Assembly: GCA_900772845.1 (NCBI GenBank)
Contig: CAAGSD010000123.1
Coordinates: forward strand, 1 to 52,386
Origin: Lachnospiraceae bacterium
GTDB taxonomy: Bacteria; Bacillota; Clostridia; Lachnospirales; Lachnospiraceae
DNA: 52,386 nt
Direction of reading: 5' to 3'
A program made the translations under genes and the position numbers. Shown here piece by piece: positions 34,603-42,865 of this stretch; positions within the stretch are counted from its first letter, which is position 1; the number at the start of each line of letters is the position of its first letter. The notes below the pieces were generated by a model that was not told the origin of the DNA, did no database searches, and saw only the letters and a program-made list of their open reading frames with translations.

Positions 34603-35056
34603 TTTGCTGACCTCCTGATTCGTTTTGGGGTTGACTGAAAAGTCCGGAAAACAGGGACGGATCCATGCCGGAGAGATCTGAGAAACCCTCCGGAAATAAT
34701 TCCTGCATGGACTGTACCATTTCCATCATTTCCTGGAAATTGTGAATATTGTCCATCATTTGTGTAATCTGCCGCAGAGATGCTTTCTGCGTTTCATTAC
34801 ATAAAGGCATGAGATCATCGCACAACTCGGCGGCAGCAGCTTCGCTTATGGAAGCGGGAGCGATACACAGAGAGGTCTCCGGATGCCTGCAAAAAAGTGC
34901 CAGTGTATATTGCAATTCCGACATTTTTATGTAAACAGCAAGTCCTTTCAAAAGCCGGGGATCCATATAGTAGGCCAGTATTTTCAGAATCTGAATGCGG
35001 TTCGAGGTAAATAACGTGTCAAAGGCGGCCGCCTTGTCGATTCTGTTATCATCCAT
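34565..35056 (-). CDS. Uncharacterised 163-residue protein
   Basis: A soluble protein with a helical N-terminal region (AAAFDTLFTSNRIQILKILAYY is suggestive of a helix-turn-helix or bundle; residue order only), a middle rich in acidic and aliphatic residues, a methionine-rich segment (MMEMVQSMQELFPEGFSDLSG; residue order only), and a low-complexity Gln/Asn/Gly tail. The ATG at 35056 is preceded by GGAAGG. It overlaps the following 94-residue gene by 38 bases. I recognise no family or catalytic motif. Between this gene and the next minus-strand gene lies a strong hairpin, so it is probably a separate unit. Confidence 0.72.
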   Translation of the reverse strand: MDDNRIDKAAAFDTLFTSNRIQILKILAYYMDPRLLKGLAVYIKMSELQYTLALFCRHPETSLCIAPASISEAAAAELCDDLMPLCNETQKASLRQITQMMDNIHNFQEMMEMVQSMQELFPEGFSDLSGMDPSLFSGLFSQPQNESGGQQNGLFPDTPLDAG

Positions 35057-35131
35057 GTATCCGTTACCTTCCTGTAAAAGAGTTACTAGTATTTTATGAG
35101 AGGGGCAGCATGCTTATGCCGATCAAACCTT

Positions 35132-35157
35132 CGGGGTACGGAAGAGACCGTACCCCG
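35132..35157 (-). terminator. Hairpin terminator of the Cys-rich gene
   Basis: CGGGGTACGG 35132-35141 and CCGTACCCCG 35148-35157 form a perfect 10-bp stem with a 6-base loop. The minus-strand tail is AAGGTTTG, so the T-tract is poor. Confidence 0.6.
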
Positions 35158-35177
35158 GAGTGATCGTGCGTTCAAAG

Positions 35178-35444
35178 CTAGCAGCCACAACCGTTGTTGT
35201 TACCGCTGCCACCACCGCAGAAGCAGGACAGAAGCAGGATCCAGATCAGCCATTCGCAGCAGTCATTGCTGCCACAGCCGTTGTTATTACCCGGCAGTCC
35301 GCAACCGTTGTTGTTACCGCAGCCACCGCCGCAGAACAGTAACAGGATGATCCAGATGCAGCTGTTGCCGAAGATACCGTTACCACAGTTGTTATTGCCG
35401 CAGGAATTATTGCAGCCGCAATTTGTAGCAGTTAAGTCACTCAT
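35178..35444 (-). CDS. Small Cys/Gly/Asn-rich protein
   Basis: An 88-residue protein made of glycine, asparagine and cysteine clusters (NNNGCG-type units) interrupted by two hydrophobic stretches, one near residues 27-38 (IWIILLLFC) and one near 60-75 (LIWILLLSCFC). High-cysteine proteins of this kind occur in clostridial genomes, sometimes annotated as chorion-like; a spore-surface role is a guess. The start at 35444 has GGAGG 8 bases upstream; an ATG five codons earlier overlaps that site. The repetitive DNA also opens long spurious frames on the + strand. Confidence 0.72.
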   Translation of the reverse strand: MSDLTATNCGCNNSCGNNNCGNGIFGNSCIWIILLLFCGGGCGNNNGCGLPGNNNGCGSNDCCEWLIWILLLSCFCGGGSGNNNGCGC

Positions 35445-35544
35445 TTTTAGTGCCTCCACATTTTATTTATGCTCTATTGTATGCGGGGGAGCCTGTCAAT
35501 GTTTCCGGAAAAGACTTGCAATAATTTTTGGATATAGTAAAATG

Positions 35545-35582
35545 AAACTATTCAGAGAACTAATGTGGCTTCTGAATAGTTT
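35545..35582 (+). promoter_or_regulatory. Hairpin in the sortase leader
   Basis: AAACTATTCAGA 35545-35556 pairs perfectly with TCTGAATAGTTT 35571-35582 around a 14-base loop, ending 6 bases before the AAGGAT ribosome-binding site of the sortase gene. Only three T residues follow, so it is more likely an mRNA structure than a strong terminator. A clear promoter upstream was not found. Confidence 0.5.
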
Positions 35583-35600
35583 TGGATTAAGGATAGATCG

Positions 35601-36875
35601 ATGGCACAGAAGATATATGTGGTAGAAGGGCGGAAGTTCCGCACGGAGGCGGATTATCAGAATGCCCTGAAGGATCAGCAGGTAATCGAAAATCTCCGGG
35701 TACAGACGAAAAAGATGAGCCTGGCGGATCAGAAGAAACTACTGGAAGTGATCCGAAGCGGAAAGTGCAGATTCCATAGTATTCTGGGACAGGATTACAT
35801 GGAGGAACTGGCAGAGGGCATCCGTAGGCAGGAGGGAACCGGGCAGGAACCAGCTCCTGTAACAGAAAAAAAAGCTGCCAGGGAGAATGTTTCAAAAGCA
35901 AAGAAACAGGAAACCGTCAAAAAGAAAAAAATGGCAGCGAAGAAACAGAAACCTGCAAAAAAGAAAGTTTCCGGGAAAAAGGAAGTAGAAAAGAAGCACT
36001 TTACAAAGAAGAAAAAAACAGAACCGCAGTTCAGTGAAGCCGAAATGGAACTGATCGTAAAGGAAGAATTGAAGAAACAGGAAAAACGAAGAAAGCTCCT
36101 TGTAGTGTGCTGCAGCATGATTGCGATTGTCTGCCTGGGTTATTTTGGAGTATATAACTGGTACAATTACCGGACAGCAGATAATTATAAGCAATTGAGT
36201 GCCCTGAAGGACAGGGAACCGGTGACCGGTCAGGATCATGCTCCGGTGATCCATTATACTGCAGATGAGGGGCAGCGGACACCGCCTCCGGTACTGGATG
36301 AATATAAAAATTTATTAAATAAGAACAAAAGACTAATCGGATGGGTAAAAATTGACGATACTAATATAGATTATCCTGTAATGCAGACAACGGATAATGA
36401 ATATTATCTGGATCACAATCTGAATCAGGAGTATGATAAAAACGGATCCATTTTCATGGACAAGGACTGTGATGTGCTCAAGCCCAGCACAAACTTCATT
36501 TTGTATGGACATCATATGAAGAGCGGGCAGATGTTCGGAAGCTTATCCCTATACAGCGACCAGAGCTATTATGAGAAACATCCTTACATACAGTTTGATA
36601 CCATTTATGAAAAAGGCCAGTATGAGATCATGTACGTATTCAGATCCCGGGTCTATAGTGAAGATGAAATCGTATTTAAATACTATCAGTTTATAGACGC
36701 CCAGAGCGAGCAGGAATTTGACTCTTATATGAATGATATGGCAGAAATGTCATTATATGACACGGGAGTCACAGCTTCGTTCGGTGACCAGCTTTTAACG
36801 TTGTCTACCTGTGATTATCAGGAGAAAAACGGCAGATTTGTAGTGGTTGCCAAAAGGGTGACGACAAAGGAGTAA
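35601..36875 (+). CDS. Class B sortase with long lysine-rich cytosolic domain
   Basis: A membrane-bound transpeptidase that should attach the adjacent TPKTG protein to the cell wall. The membrane segment is at about residues 167-186. The catalytic domain follows, with H304 in LYGHHMKSG, C404 in TLSTC and R419 in VVVAKR. The WVKIDDTNIDYPVMQ and FILYGHHMKSG segments are those of SrtB. At 424 residues it is far longer than typical SrtB (~240). The extra ~165 residues precede the membrane segment and contain a strongly basic stretch (about 87-140, runs of KKK and KKTEP) that should lie in the cytosol. The stop is 3 bases before the substrate gene. Confidence 0.92.
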   Translation: MAQKIYVVEGRKFRTEADYQNALKDQQVIENLRVQTKKMSLADQKKLLEVIRSGKCRFHSILGQDYMEELAEGIRRQEGTGQEPAPVTEKKAARENVSKAKKQETVKKKKMAAKKQKPAKKKVSGKKEVEKKHFTKKKKTEPQFSEAEMELIVKEELKKQEKRRKLLVVCCSMIAIVCLGYFGVYNWYNYRTADNYKQLSALKDREPVTGQDHAPVIHYTADEGQRTPPPVLDEYKNLLNKNKRLIGWVKIDDTNIDYPVMQTTDNEYYLDHNLNQEYDKNGSIFMDKDCDVLKPSTNFILYGHHMKSGQMFGSLSLYSDQSYYEKHPYIQFDTIYEKGQYEIMYVFRSRVYSEDEIVFKYYQFIDAQSEQEFDSYMNDMAEMSLYDTGVTASFGDQLLTLSTCDYQEKNGRFVVVAKRVTTKE

Positions 36876-36878
36876 AGG

Positions 36879-39800
36879 ATGACTAAGGGTAAAAAGAAGA
36901 CTAACAGAAGATTAAAAAAGACAGTAAGGAAGACCCTGGGGACATTGTTTCTGATCTCGGCAATTATAGTAGCGGCAATCCCTACGGAAGGACTGCGTGC
37001 AGCAGATGGAACAGAAAAGGTGGTTACGGAATCTTATCTGCAACAGATGAAGATTCCTTATCTGGACAATAAGGAAGAAATCTATACTACCGGTGACGGT
37101 AAGTATCAGTTTGCCTATGTAACGGACGGCGGCAGTGATAAGGGTGCCGTGATCCTGGGATATAACGGTGGCTATCTGGAAGGTAACAACCTGATAATTC
37201 CCGATGGACTGGATGCGTATAAGAAATATTCTTACAGTGATGGAACCAACGGCGGTTATGTCGCTGTAGGTAAGGAAAATGATTTCCTGTTCTATGCAGT
37301 GAATCAGACGACAACTGATCCGGAAACCGGGGAAGAGATTGTGATCAGCACATCTTATCAGCCCTGCCGTTATGAAGACCGTGCCCAGTGGGAGAATTTA
37401 GCATCTGAAGAACTGTATTATCACAAGTCGGATACTGTATCCGGCAGTGATCTTGTACCTGTTTATGAGAAAACGACAGATTCCAATAAACAGCGTATCA
37501 AAGGTGCAGAGGTATGGTATATCGGCAACCAGTATCTGCAGGAAGGAACCGGAGAAAATGCAGGTACCTGGAAAATTGCAGGACCGATCACCAGTAGTGA
37601 TAAGGGGATTTTTGCCGGAAATGGTAATATTCACACATTGACCATCGGAAAGAGCGTAAAAGGAGTGGGTGTATACGCATTTTATGGCTGTACCGGTATG
37701 AGCAGCATTTCTTTGGGAAATGGTCTGAATATTATTGGTGATTATGCGTTTGCCAACTGCCTTACTATGACCAGTGTAAATCTGGATAGAATCAGCAATC
37801 TGACAACGATTTCGGATTTTGCATTTGCCAACTGCCAGTCCATGGAAAAATTTACGGTTCCTATTAATGTAACAACAATTGGCAATAATGTATTTGAAGA
37901 CTGTTATTCCATGACAGGCATTAATATGTCCAACGCAGAAGAAAATGACGGTTTCTCTGTGGAAGAGGAAATGGCTTCCACAAATAATGCAACAGCATTG
38001 AACAATTTTGGGCAAAATGTATTTAAAGGATGTGCAAATTTAAGATCTGTGACATTCCCCAGAACTTTCAGTAATGCCAGCGGCCCGGCATCCGGATCCA
38101 TTGATGTATCCGAGTTCCGCGGATGCGAGAATCTGAAATATGTAACTGCAGCAAACCCGTCTTTGAAGATCACGGGAGGAGCAGTAGATACTTCATATAC
38201 CTTTGATTCCTTCAAAGCGGATGTACCGGCAGAGTTTTATCTGGAAAGTGTTGACAGCTCCCAGTTCCATACCTGTGCGACGAATAATTATATGGCATTC
38301 AGTTATCTGAATTCCGACGGAACCAAGCAGAATCTGTATGAACTGACAGTTCAGGAAACAAGTGGCAAAAAGGCTGTTTACAGAGTGAATTCCTCTAATC
38401 AGCTGGTATACTGTGAATTTGACAGCGGCCTGGAAACTGTTACCATGCCGGATACCGTCGGACCTTACCAGATCACAGTGATCGGCTCCGGTATTTTCCG
38501 TAATAACTGTTATCTGAGGAGAATTACGATTCCCTCCTCTATTACTACGATTGAAGACAGTGCGTTTAAAGGCTGCCATAATTTGAAAGATGTCATTTTC
38601 AAGGAGCCTGTCAATGTTACCAGTATCGGTACAGATGCATTCAAGACCCAGGAGGTGGAATATCATAAGGCAGATTGCGGTAACAAGGACGCAACTGCTG
38701 TACAGCAATTGTATTTTACAGGCCCTATCTCGGATGATTCGGCACCGTTCAATTATGCAATGGATCCGAACAGCTATATTAACAGAGGAAGCCAGGAGAG
38801 AACCTATATTACCTATTACAGTGGCTGGCCGCAGAATCTGGAAGTAAAGTATAACCCGGATACGGACAAAAATGAATTGGTAGATTATCCTACCTTTAAT
38901 GATATTCAGTCCGGCACAAAATACACTACCGCTAATTATGCATATATGACGTTGGATTATCAGACGGCTGCCAATACTGCGGTGAATAAATACCTTAGTA
39001 AAGATCCTTCTATAACAGACTATGAACGCGAGATCGTCAATGCCGCATTGCAGGTCGAACTGCCGGATGGTATTGAATCAATTAAAGAGGGACGGTTCAC
39101 CACCAGAGAGGCACAGGAATCCCTGCCTTCGGGCACAACGAAGACTCTGACCGCTTACGGACTGTTGGAGATCGGCAAGGAGACTTTCAAGGATTGTACG
39201 AATCTGAGTGGTGTCTATCTGAAAGACAGAACTACAAAGATTGATGATTATGCTTTTGATGGATGTAAAAATCTGACCGGTGTGGCAGTACCTGCCACCA
39301 CAACAACAATGGGAAAACGGCCTTTCACCGGCTGTGAGAAACTGACAACGGTGGATTTCCAGGGAAGTCCTTATTTCACCTGTGATAATTCTATTATCTA
39401 CAGTCTGGAAAACGGAAAGAAGAAAGATATCATTGAATTTCTGGAAGGAAGAGCCAGCGGAGTGGTAGCTCCTACGGAAGTAGAGGGAGTCACCGGAATT
39501 GCTGAGGAAGCATTTGCGGGCACCAAGGTAAGTTCCGTGGATCTGCGTACCTCCTTTGTGACAGATATTCCGGAAGGTGCTTTTATGGATACTCCGAAGC
39601 TGTTCGCAGTTTATCTGCCGGATACCTGTAAGTCCATTAGTAAGGATTCCTTTACGAACAGTAGTATTGCCTACATGGAAGTGCCGGAAAGTGTCAGCTA
39701 TCTGGATAATGATGCCTTCGGTGGAACCACCGAGAAGAGTGCACTGCAGTTCTACTGCGTAGATGGCAGTAATGCATATATCTATGCAACAAAGAACGGT

Positions 39801-41441
39801 ATTATGACGACCTCAAAGCCGCTGGAACTGTTCTATACCGTAACTTTCTGGGATTGGGATTCTACGCTTCTGGATACACAGACGGTAGCAGCAGGGGGAG
39901 ATGCAGTTCCCCCTGAAGTTAAAGGCAGAGAGGGATATACCCTTACCGGATGGGTTCCGGATTATCATGGGGTACAGGCCGATCTGCAAGTAACTGCCCA
40001 GTATGAAGCAGATGATCCGGATGCTTCCAAATATACGGTAACTTTCCTTGACTGGGATGACAGCGTACTGAAGACTATGCTGGTAGCTCCCGGAAAGGAT
40101 GCAGAACCTCCTTTTGATCCTAAGAGAGAAGGATATACCTTTATCGGATGGAGACCTGCGGTTACCAACATTCAGGCGGATACCACGATTTATGCCCAGT
40201 ATGAGAAGAATGATTCCGAAGACTCCAAATTCACGGTACGTTTCATTGATTACGATGATACGGTGCTGTACGTGCAGAAGGTAGCGTCCGGCGAAGATGC
40301 CATTGCACCACAGAGCCCTACCAGAAGCGGTTATACCTTTACAGGATGGAGACCTGCCATTACCGGAATCACCAAGGATACGGATACTTATGCCCAGTAT
40401 GCTATTACCGGAAGCCAGGATGATCCGAATGCCACAGCAACACCGGCACCGGGAACGACGGCAACACCTGCTCCCGGCACCACAGCAACACCGGCACCGG
40501 GAACGACAGCAACACCGGTGCCCGGGACTAACACCACAACAAAACTGTACACATTGACAGTTAAGAATGGTTCCGGTTCCGGAAGTTATGCTGCCGGTTC
40601 CCAGCCGATCATCATTGCAAATGATCCGGCCAAGGGTATGCAGTTCAGCAACTGGACGATCGATCCATCCAATACCACTATAGCAAGTAAGGTATTATCG
40701 GCAACGGTAATCACCATGCCAGCAGGAAATGTAACGGTTACGGCAAACTATACAAAGTCAAACGGTTCTAATACCAGTACTTCTACCGGAAGTGGTAATT
40801 CTACGAATTCCAATTCCAACAGAAGACCGAACAGTACTACCACAGGAAATGTTTCCGGTGGCAGAACCACTGTTGTTATTGACAAGAACGGTCTGTCCAA
40901 TACCGGTGTGGTATCTGCAACGGTAAACGGATCTTCCGATAACTTTGTGATCAAGATCACTGAGAGCGCATCTGCTTCAGAGGAAGTAGTAAAGGCGTTA
41001 ATGGCAGAGTATGGCAACGATATCAGTGCCATCAAGTATTTCCCGATGGATATCAGTCTCTATGATTCCACCGGCAATAACAAGATCACGGATACCACAG
41101 GATTGTCCATCAGCATTACCCTGCCGATTCCGGATTCCCTGATCACCTATGCAGGTAACAATAAGGCAGCCGGCGTAGTGGACAGCAAGCTTGACAAGCT
41201 GACACCGAAGTTCTCCACGATTTCCGGAGTATCCTGCATTACCTTTACGGCAGAGCATTTCTCTCCGTATGTGATCTATGTGGATACCAACAATCTGACA
41301 GCCGGAACTATTGCGGACAGCACTCCCAAGACCGGAGATGCCATTCATCCGAAGTGGTTCCTGTCCATAGGACTTGCCTGTCTGTCTATGGTATTCTTCA
41401 TGAAGAAGGATAAAAAGACTCTGCGTAAGGCCAGAGCCTAA
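36879..41441 (+). CDS. Cell-wall-anchored BspA-type leucine-rich-repeat protein
   Basis: A 1520-residue surface protein. A long N-terminal signal peptide ends near GLRAADG (about residue 42). BspA-type LRR_5 units follow, in blocks around 250-370, 390-440, 540-600 and 750-960 (for example YAFANCLTMTSVNL). Three InlB-type B repeats of about 64 residues lie at 985-1177, each with a YTFxGWRP-like core. Next come four TATPAPGT units (1186-1217), a Ser/Thr/Asn-rich stretch, and a C-terminal domain. The end is a sorting signal: TPKTGD at 1482-1487, a hydrophobic segment and a basic tail. PKTG-type motifs are substrates of class B sortases in clostridia. It is co-transcribed with the sortase. Adhesion is inferred. 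Confidence 0.93.
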   Translation: MTKGKKKTNRRLKKTVRKTLGTLFLISAIIVAAIPTEGLRAADGTEKVVTESYLQQMKIPYLDNKEEIYTTGDGKYQFAYVTDGGSDKGAVILGYNGGYLEGNNLIIPDGLDAYKKYSYSDGTNGGYVAVGKENDFLFYAVNQTTTDPETGEEIVISTSYQPCRYEDRAQWENLASEELYYHKSDTVSGSDLVPVYEKTTDSNKQRIKGAEVWYIGNQYLQEGTGENAGTWKIAGPITSSDKGIFAGNGNIHTLTIGKSVKGVGVYAFYGCTGMSSISLGNGLNIIGDYAFANCLTMTSVNLDRISNLTTISDFAFANCQSMEKFTVPINVTTIGNNVFEDCYSMTGINMSNAEENDGFSVEEEMASTNNATALNNFGQNVFKGCANLRSVTFPRTFSNASGPASGSIDVSEFRGCENLKYVTAANPSLKITGGAVDTSYTFDSFKADVPAEFYLESVDSSQFHTCATNNYMAFSYLNSDGTKQNLYELTVQETSGKKAVYRVNSSNQLVYCEFDSGLETVTMPDTVGPYQITVIGSGIFRNNCYLRRITIPSSITTIEDSAFKGCHNLKDVIFKEPVNVTSIGTDAFKTQEVEYHKADCGNKDATAVQQLYFTGPISDDSAPFNYAMDPNSYINRGSQERTYITYYSGWPQNLEVKYNPDTDKNELVDYPTFNDIQSGTKYTTANYAYMTLDYQTAANTAVNKYLSKDPSITDYEREIVNAALQVELPDGIESIKEGRFTTREAQESLPSGTTKTLTAYGLLEIGKETFKDCTNLSGVYLKDRTTKIDDYAFDGCKNLTGVAVPATTTTMGKRPFTGCEKLTTVDFQGSPYFTCDNSIIYSLENGKKKDIIEFLEGRASGVVAPTEVEGVTGIAEEAFAGTKVSSVDLRTSFVTDIPEGAFMDTPKLFAVYLPDTCKSISKDSFTNSSIAYMEVPESVSYLDNDAFGGTTEKSALQFYCVDGSNAYIYATKNGIMTTSKPLELFYTVTFWDWDSTLLDTQTVAAGGDAVPPEVKGREGYTLTGWVPDYHGVQADLQVTAQYEADDPDASKYTVTFLDWDDSVLKTMLVAPGKDAEPPFDPKREGYTFIGWRPAVTNIQADTTIYAQYEKNDSEDSKFTVRFIDYDDTVLYVQKVASGEDAIAPQSPTRSGYTFTGWRPAITGITKDTDTYAQYAITGSQDDPNATATPAPGTTATPAPGTTATPAPGTTATPVPGTNTTTKLYTLTVKNGSGSGSYAAGSQPIIIANDPAKGMQFSNWTIDPSNTTIASKVLSATVITMPAGNVTVTANYTKSNGSNTSTSTGSGNSTNSNSNRRPNSTTTGNVSGGRTTVVIDKNGLSNTGVVSATVNGSSDNFVIKITESASASEEVVKALMAEYGNDISAIKYFPMDISLYDSTGNNKITDTTGLSISITLPIPDSLITYAGNNKAAGVVDSKLDKLTPKFSTISGVSCITFTAEHFSPYVIYVDTNNLTAGTIADSTPKTGDAIHPKWFLSIGLACLSMVFFMKKDKKTLRKARA
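40434..40529 (+). repeat. Four 24-bp tandem repeats
   Basis: Units start at 40434, 40458, 40482 and 40506; the first and third are identical (ACAGCAACACCGGCACCGGG plus AACG). Each encodes TATPAPGT or a close variant, giving a Pro/Thr stalk that could vary in length by slippage. Confidence 0.9.
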
Positions 41442-41469
41442 TGTAAAAAAATAAAGGATGGGAAGGTTT

Positions 41470-42777
41470 ATGAATCATAAAAAGTGGGTAGTGGTATTGG
41501 CACTGATAGCTACCGCATTGATCCTGACACATCTTCCTGTGTCGGAGGCAGATGCGGCAGCGTCTGCCTCCGATTTTCTGATCGAAGGCAGTACATTGAC
41601 AAAATACAGAGGCACGGATGAGCGTGTCACGATCCCGGATACGGTGGAGGTCGTGGGTGAGAGTGCTTTTGAAAATAACCAGAAGGTACAGCTTGTTGTG
41701 GTTCCCAAGTCGGTGAAACGCATGGATGCCTATGTCTTCTGGGGCTGTGATAATCTGGAAGAGGTTGTACTTGGCAAAGGTCTTACCTCAGTGGATGAAT
41801 ATGCTTTTTCAGGATGCACCGGACTGAAACAGATCACGATCCCTGAGAATGTACAGAGTATTGATGCACAGGCATTTGCCGGATGTACGAACCTTACGGA
41901 TATTTATATTCCGGATACGGTGACAAGCATCGCAGACGATGCATTCTTAAATTGTGATAACGTAACGATTCATGCGGACGAAGGCAGTGCGGCTGCAAAG
42001 TTTGCACAGAAGCTGGCAGAGCAGAAAGGTCAGAGTCCTCTGGTAACGGCAGCGCCGACGGCGACACCGGCGGCAGACGGAACTTCGGATTCACAGGCAA
42101 CAACAGAGCCTGCCCCCACTGAAACGCCGACCCCTGCACCGACACCGGTGCCCGGAAATGTGATCGGCAGTACCTTTGTCGTAGGAAATCATGCGATGGT
42201 TATGATGCTGCCTGAGGAAGAAACTGTGCAACAGGGCTATACGGAACCGGAAGCAGGACAGGAGACTGACGGTGAACCGCAGGATATCACAGCGGAAACA
42301 GAAGACGGCAAAATTCCGGAATGGAAATATTACAGGAACCAGTCGGTAGGAGCAGTGAGCATACCGGAGGGAACGACCGAAATCGGACGTTTTGCTTTTT
42401 CCAGAAGTTCTGTACAGTCGATTACTTTACCGGAAGGTATCACCACCATTGATTATGCGGCATTTTATCACTGCGATGCTTTGGGATCAGTGGTATTGCC
42501 AGGGACAGTGACCAGAGTGGGCGCCAAGGCATTTACGCATACCGGATGGATGGATGATTTTGAAGAGAATAGTATGGATGATTTCCTGATCAGTGGAGAT
42601 GTTCTGGTAGCCTATAAGGGAGATTTACCGGAGGTATCAATACCGGCGGGGATTCGCGTGATTGCTGATGAAGCATTCCGCAGTCATACCGAACTGAAAA
42701 AGGTGCATCTGCCTGCAAGTGTCACGAATATCGGTGACAGCGCATTCCCTGAAGGAATCGAAATTATAAATGAATAA
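41470..42777 (+). CDS. Secreted BspA-type leucine-rich-repeat protein
   Basis: A 435-residue exported protein. The signal peptide is at about 1-30 (KKWVVVLALIATALILTHL core). LRR_5 units run from about 55 to 165 (YAFSGCTGLKQITIPENV type), then a Thr/Pro-rich linker (near 190-225), then more LRR_5 units from about 290 to the end (FAFSRSSVQSITLPEG). There is no sorting signal or membrane anchor at the C terminus, so it is probably released or held non-covalently, perhaps by the neighbouring anchored protein. ATG at 41470 is preferred over one at 41458, which overlaps the ribosome-binding purines. It lies 28 bp after the sortase substrate and ends at a strong terminator. Confidence 0.87.
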   Translation: MNHKKWVVVLALIATALILTHLPVSEADAAASASDFLIEGSTLTKYRGTDERVTIPDTVEVVGESAFENNQKVQLVVVPKSVKRMDAYVFWGCDNLEEVVLGKGLTSVDEYAFSGCTGLKQITIPENVQSIDAQAFAGCTNLTDIYIPDTVTSIADDAFLNCDNVTIHADEGSAAAKFAQKLAEQKGQSPLVTAAPTATPAADGTSDSQATTEPAPTETPTPAPTPVPGNVIGSTFVVGNHAMVMMLPEEETVQQGYTEPEAGQETDGEPQDITAETEDGKIPEWKYYRNQSVGAVSIPEGTTEIGRFAFSRSSVQSITLPEGITTIDYAAFYHCDALGSVVLPGTVTRVGAKAFTHTGWMDDFEENSMDDFLISGDVLVAYKGDLPEVSIPAGIRVIADEAFRSHTELKKVHLPASVTNIGDSAFPEGIEIINE

Positions 42778-42808
42778 GGATCAGGTTTTACCGACACCAG
42801 GATAAGAA

Positions 42809-42849
42809 ACCGGCATAAGATAGAATAAGTCTTATGCCGGTTTTATTTT
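42809..42849 (+). terminator. Terminator of the sortase/LRR operon
   Basis: ACCGGCATAAG 42809-42819 pairs perfectly with CTTATGCCGGT 42831-42841 and is followed by TTTATTTT. The subtilase gene begins 17 bases later. Confidence 0.9.
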
Positions 42850-42865
42850 ACGGGAAAGGAACAAG

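Noticed and set aside
35096..35625. Plus-strand frames rich in Ala/Thr or Pro/Leu/Gln
   Set aside because: They mirror the repetitive codons of the minus-strand Cys/Gly/Asn gene, which has a proper ribosome-binding site.
40434..40529. CRISPR-like repeats
   Set aside because: Contiguous 24-bp units without spacers, in frame within a surface-protein gene.
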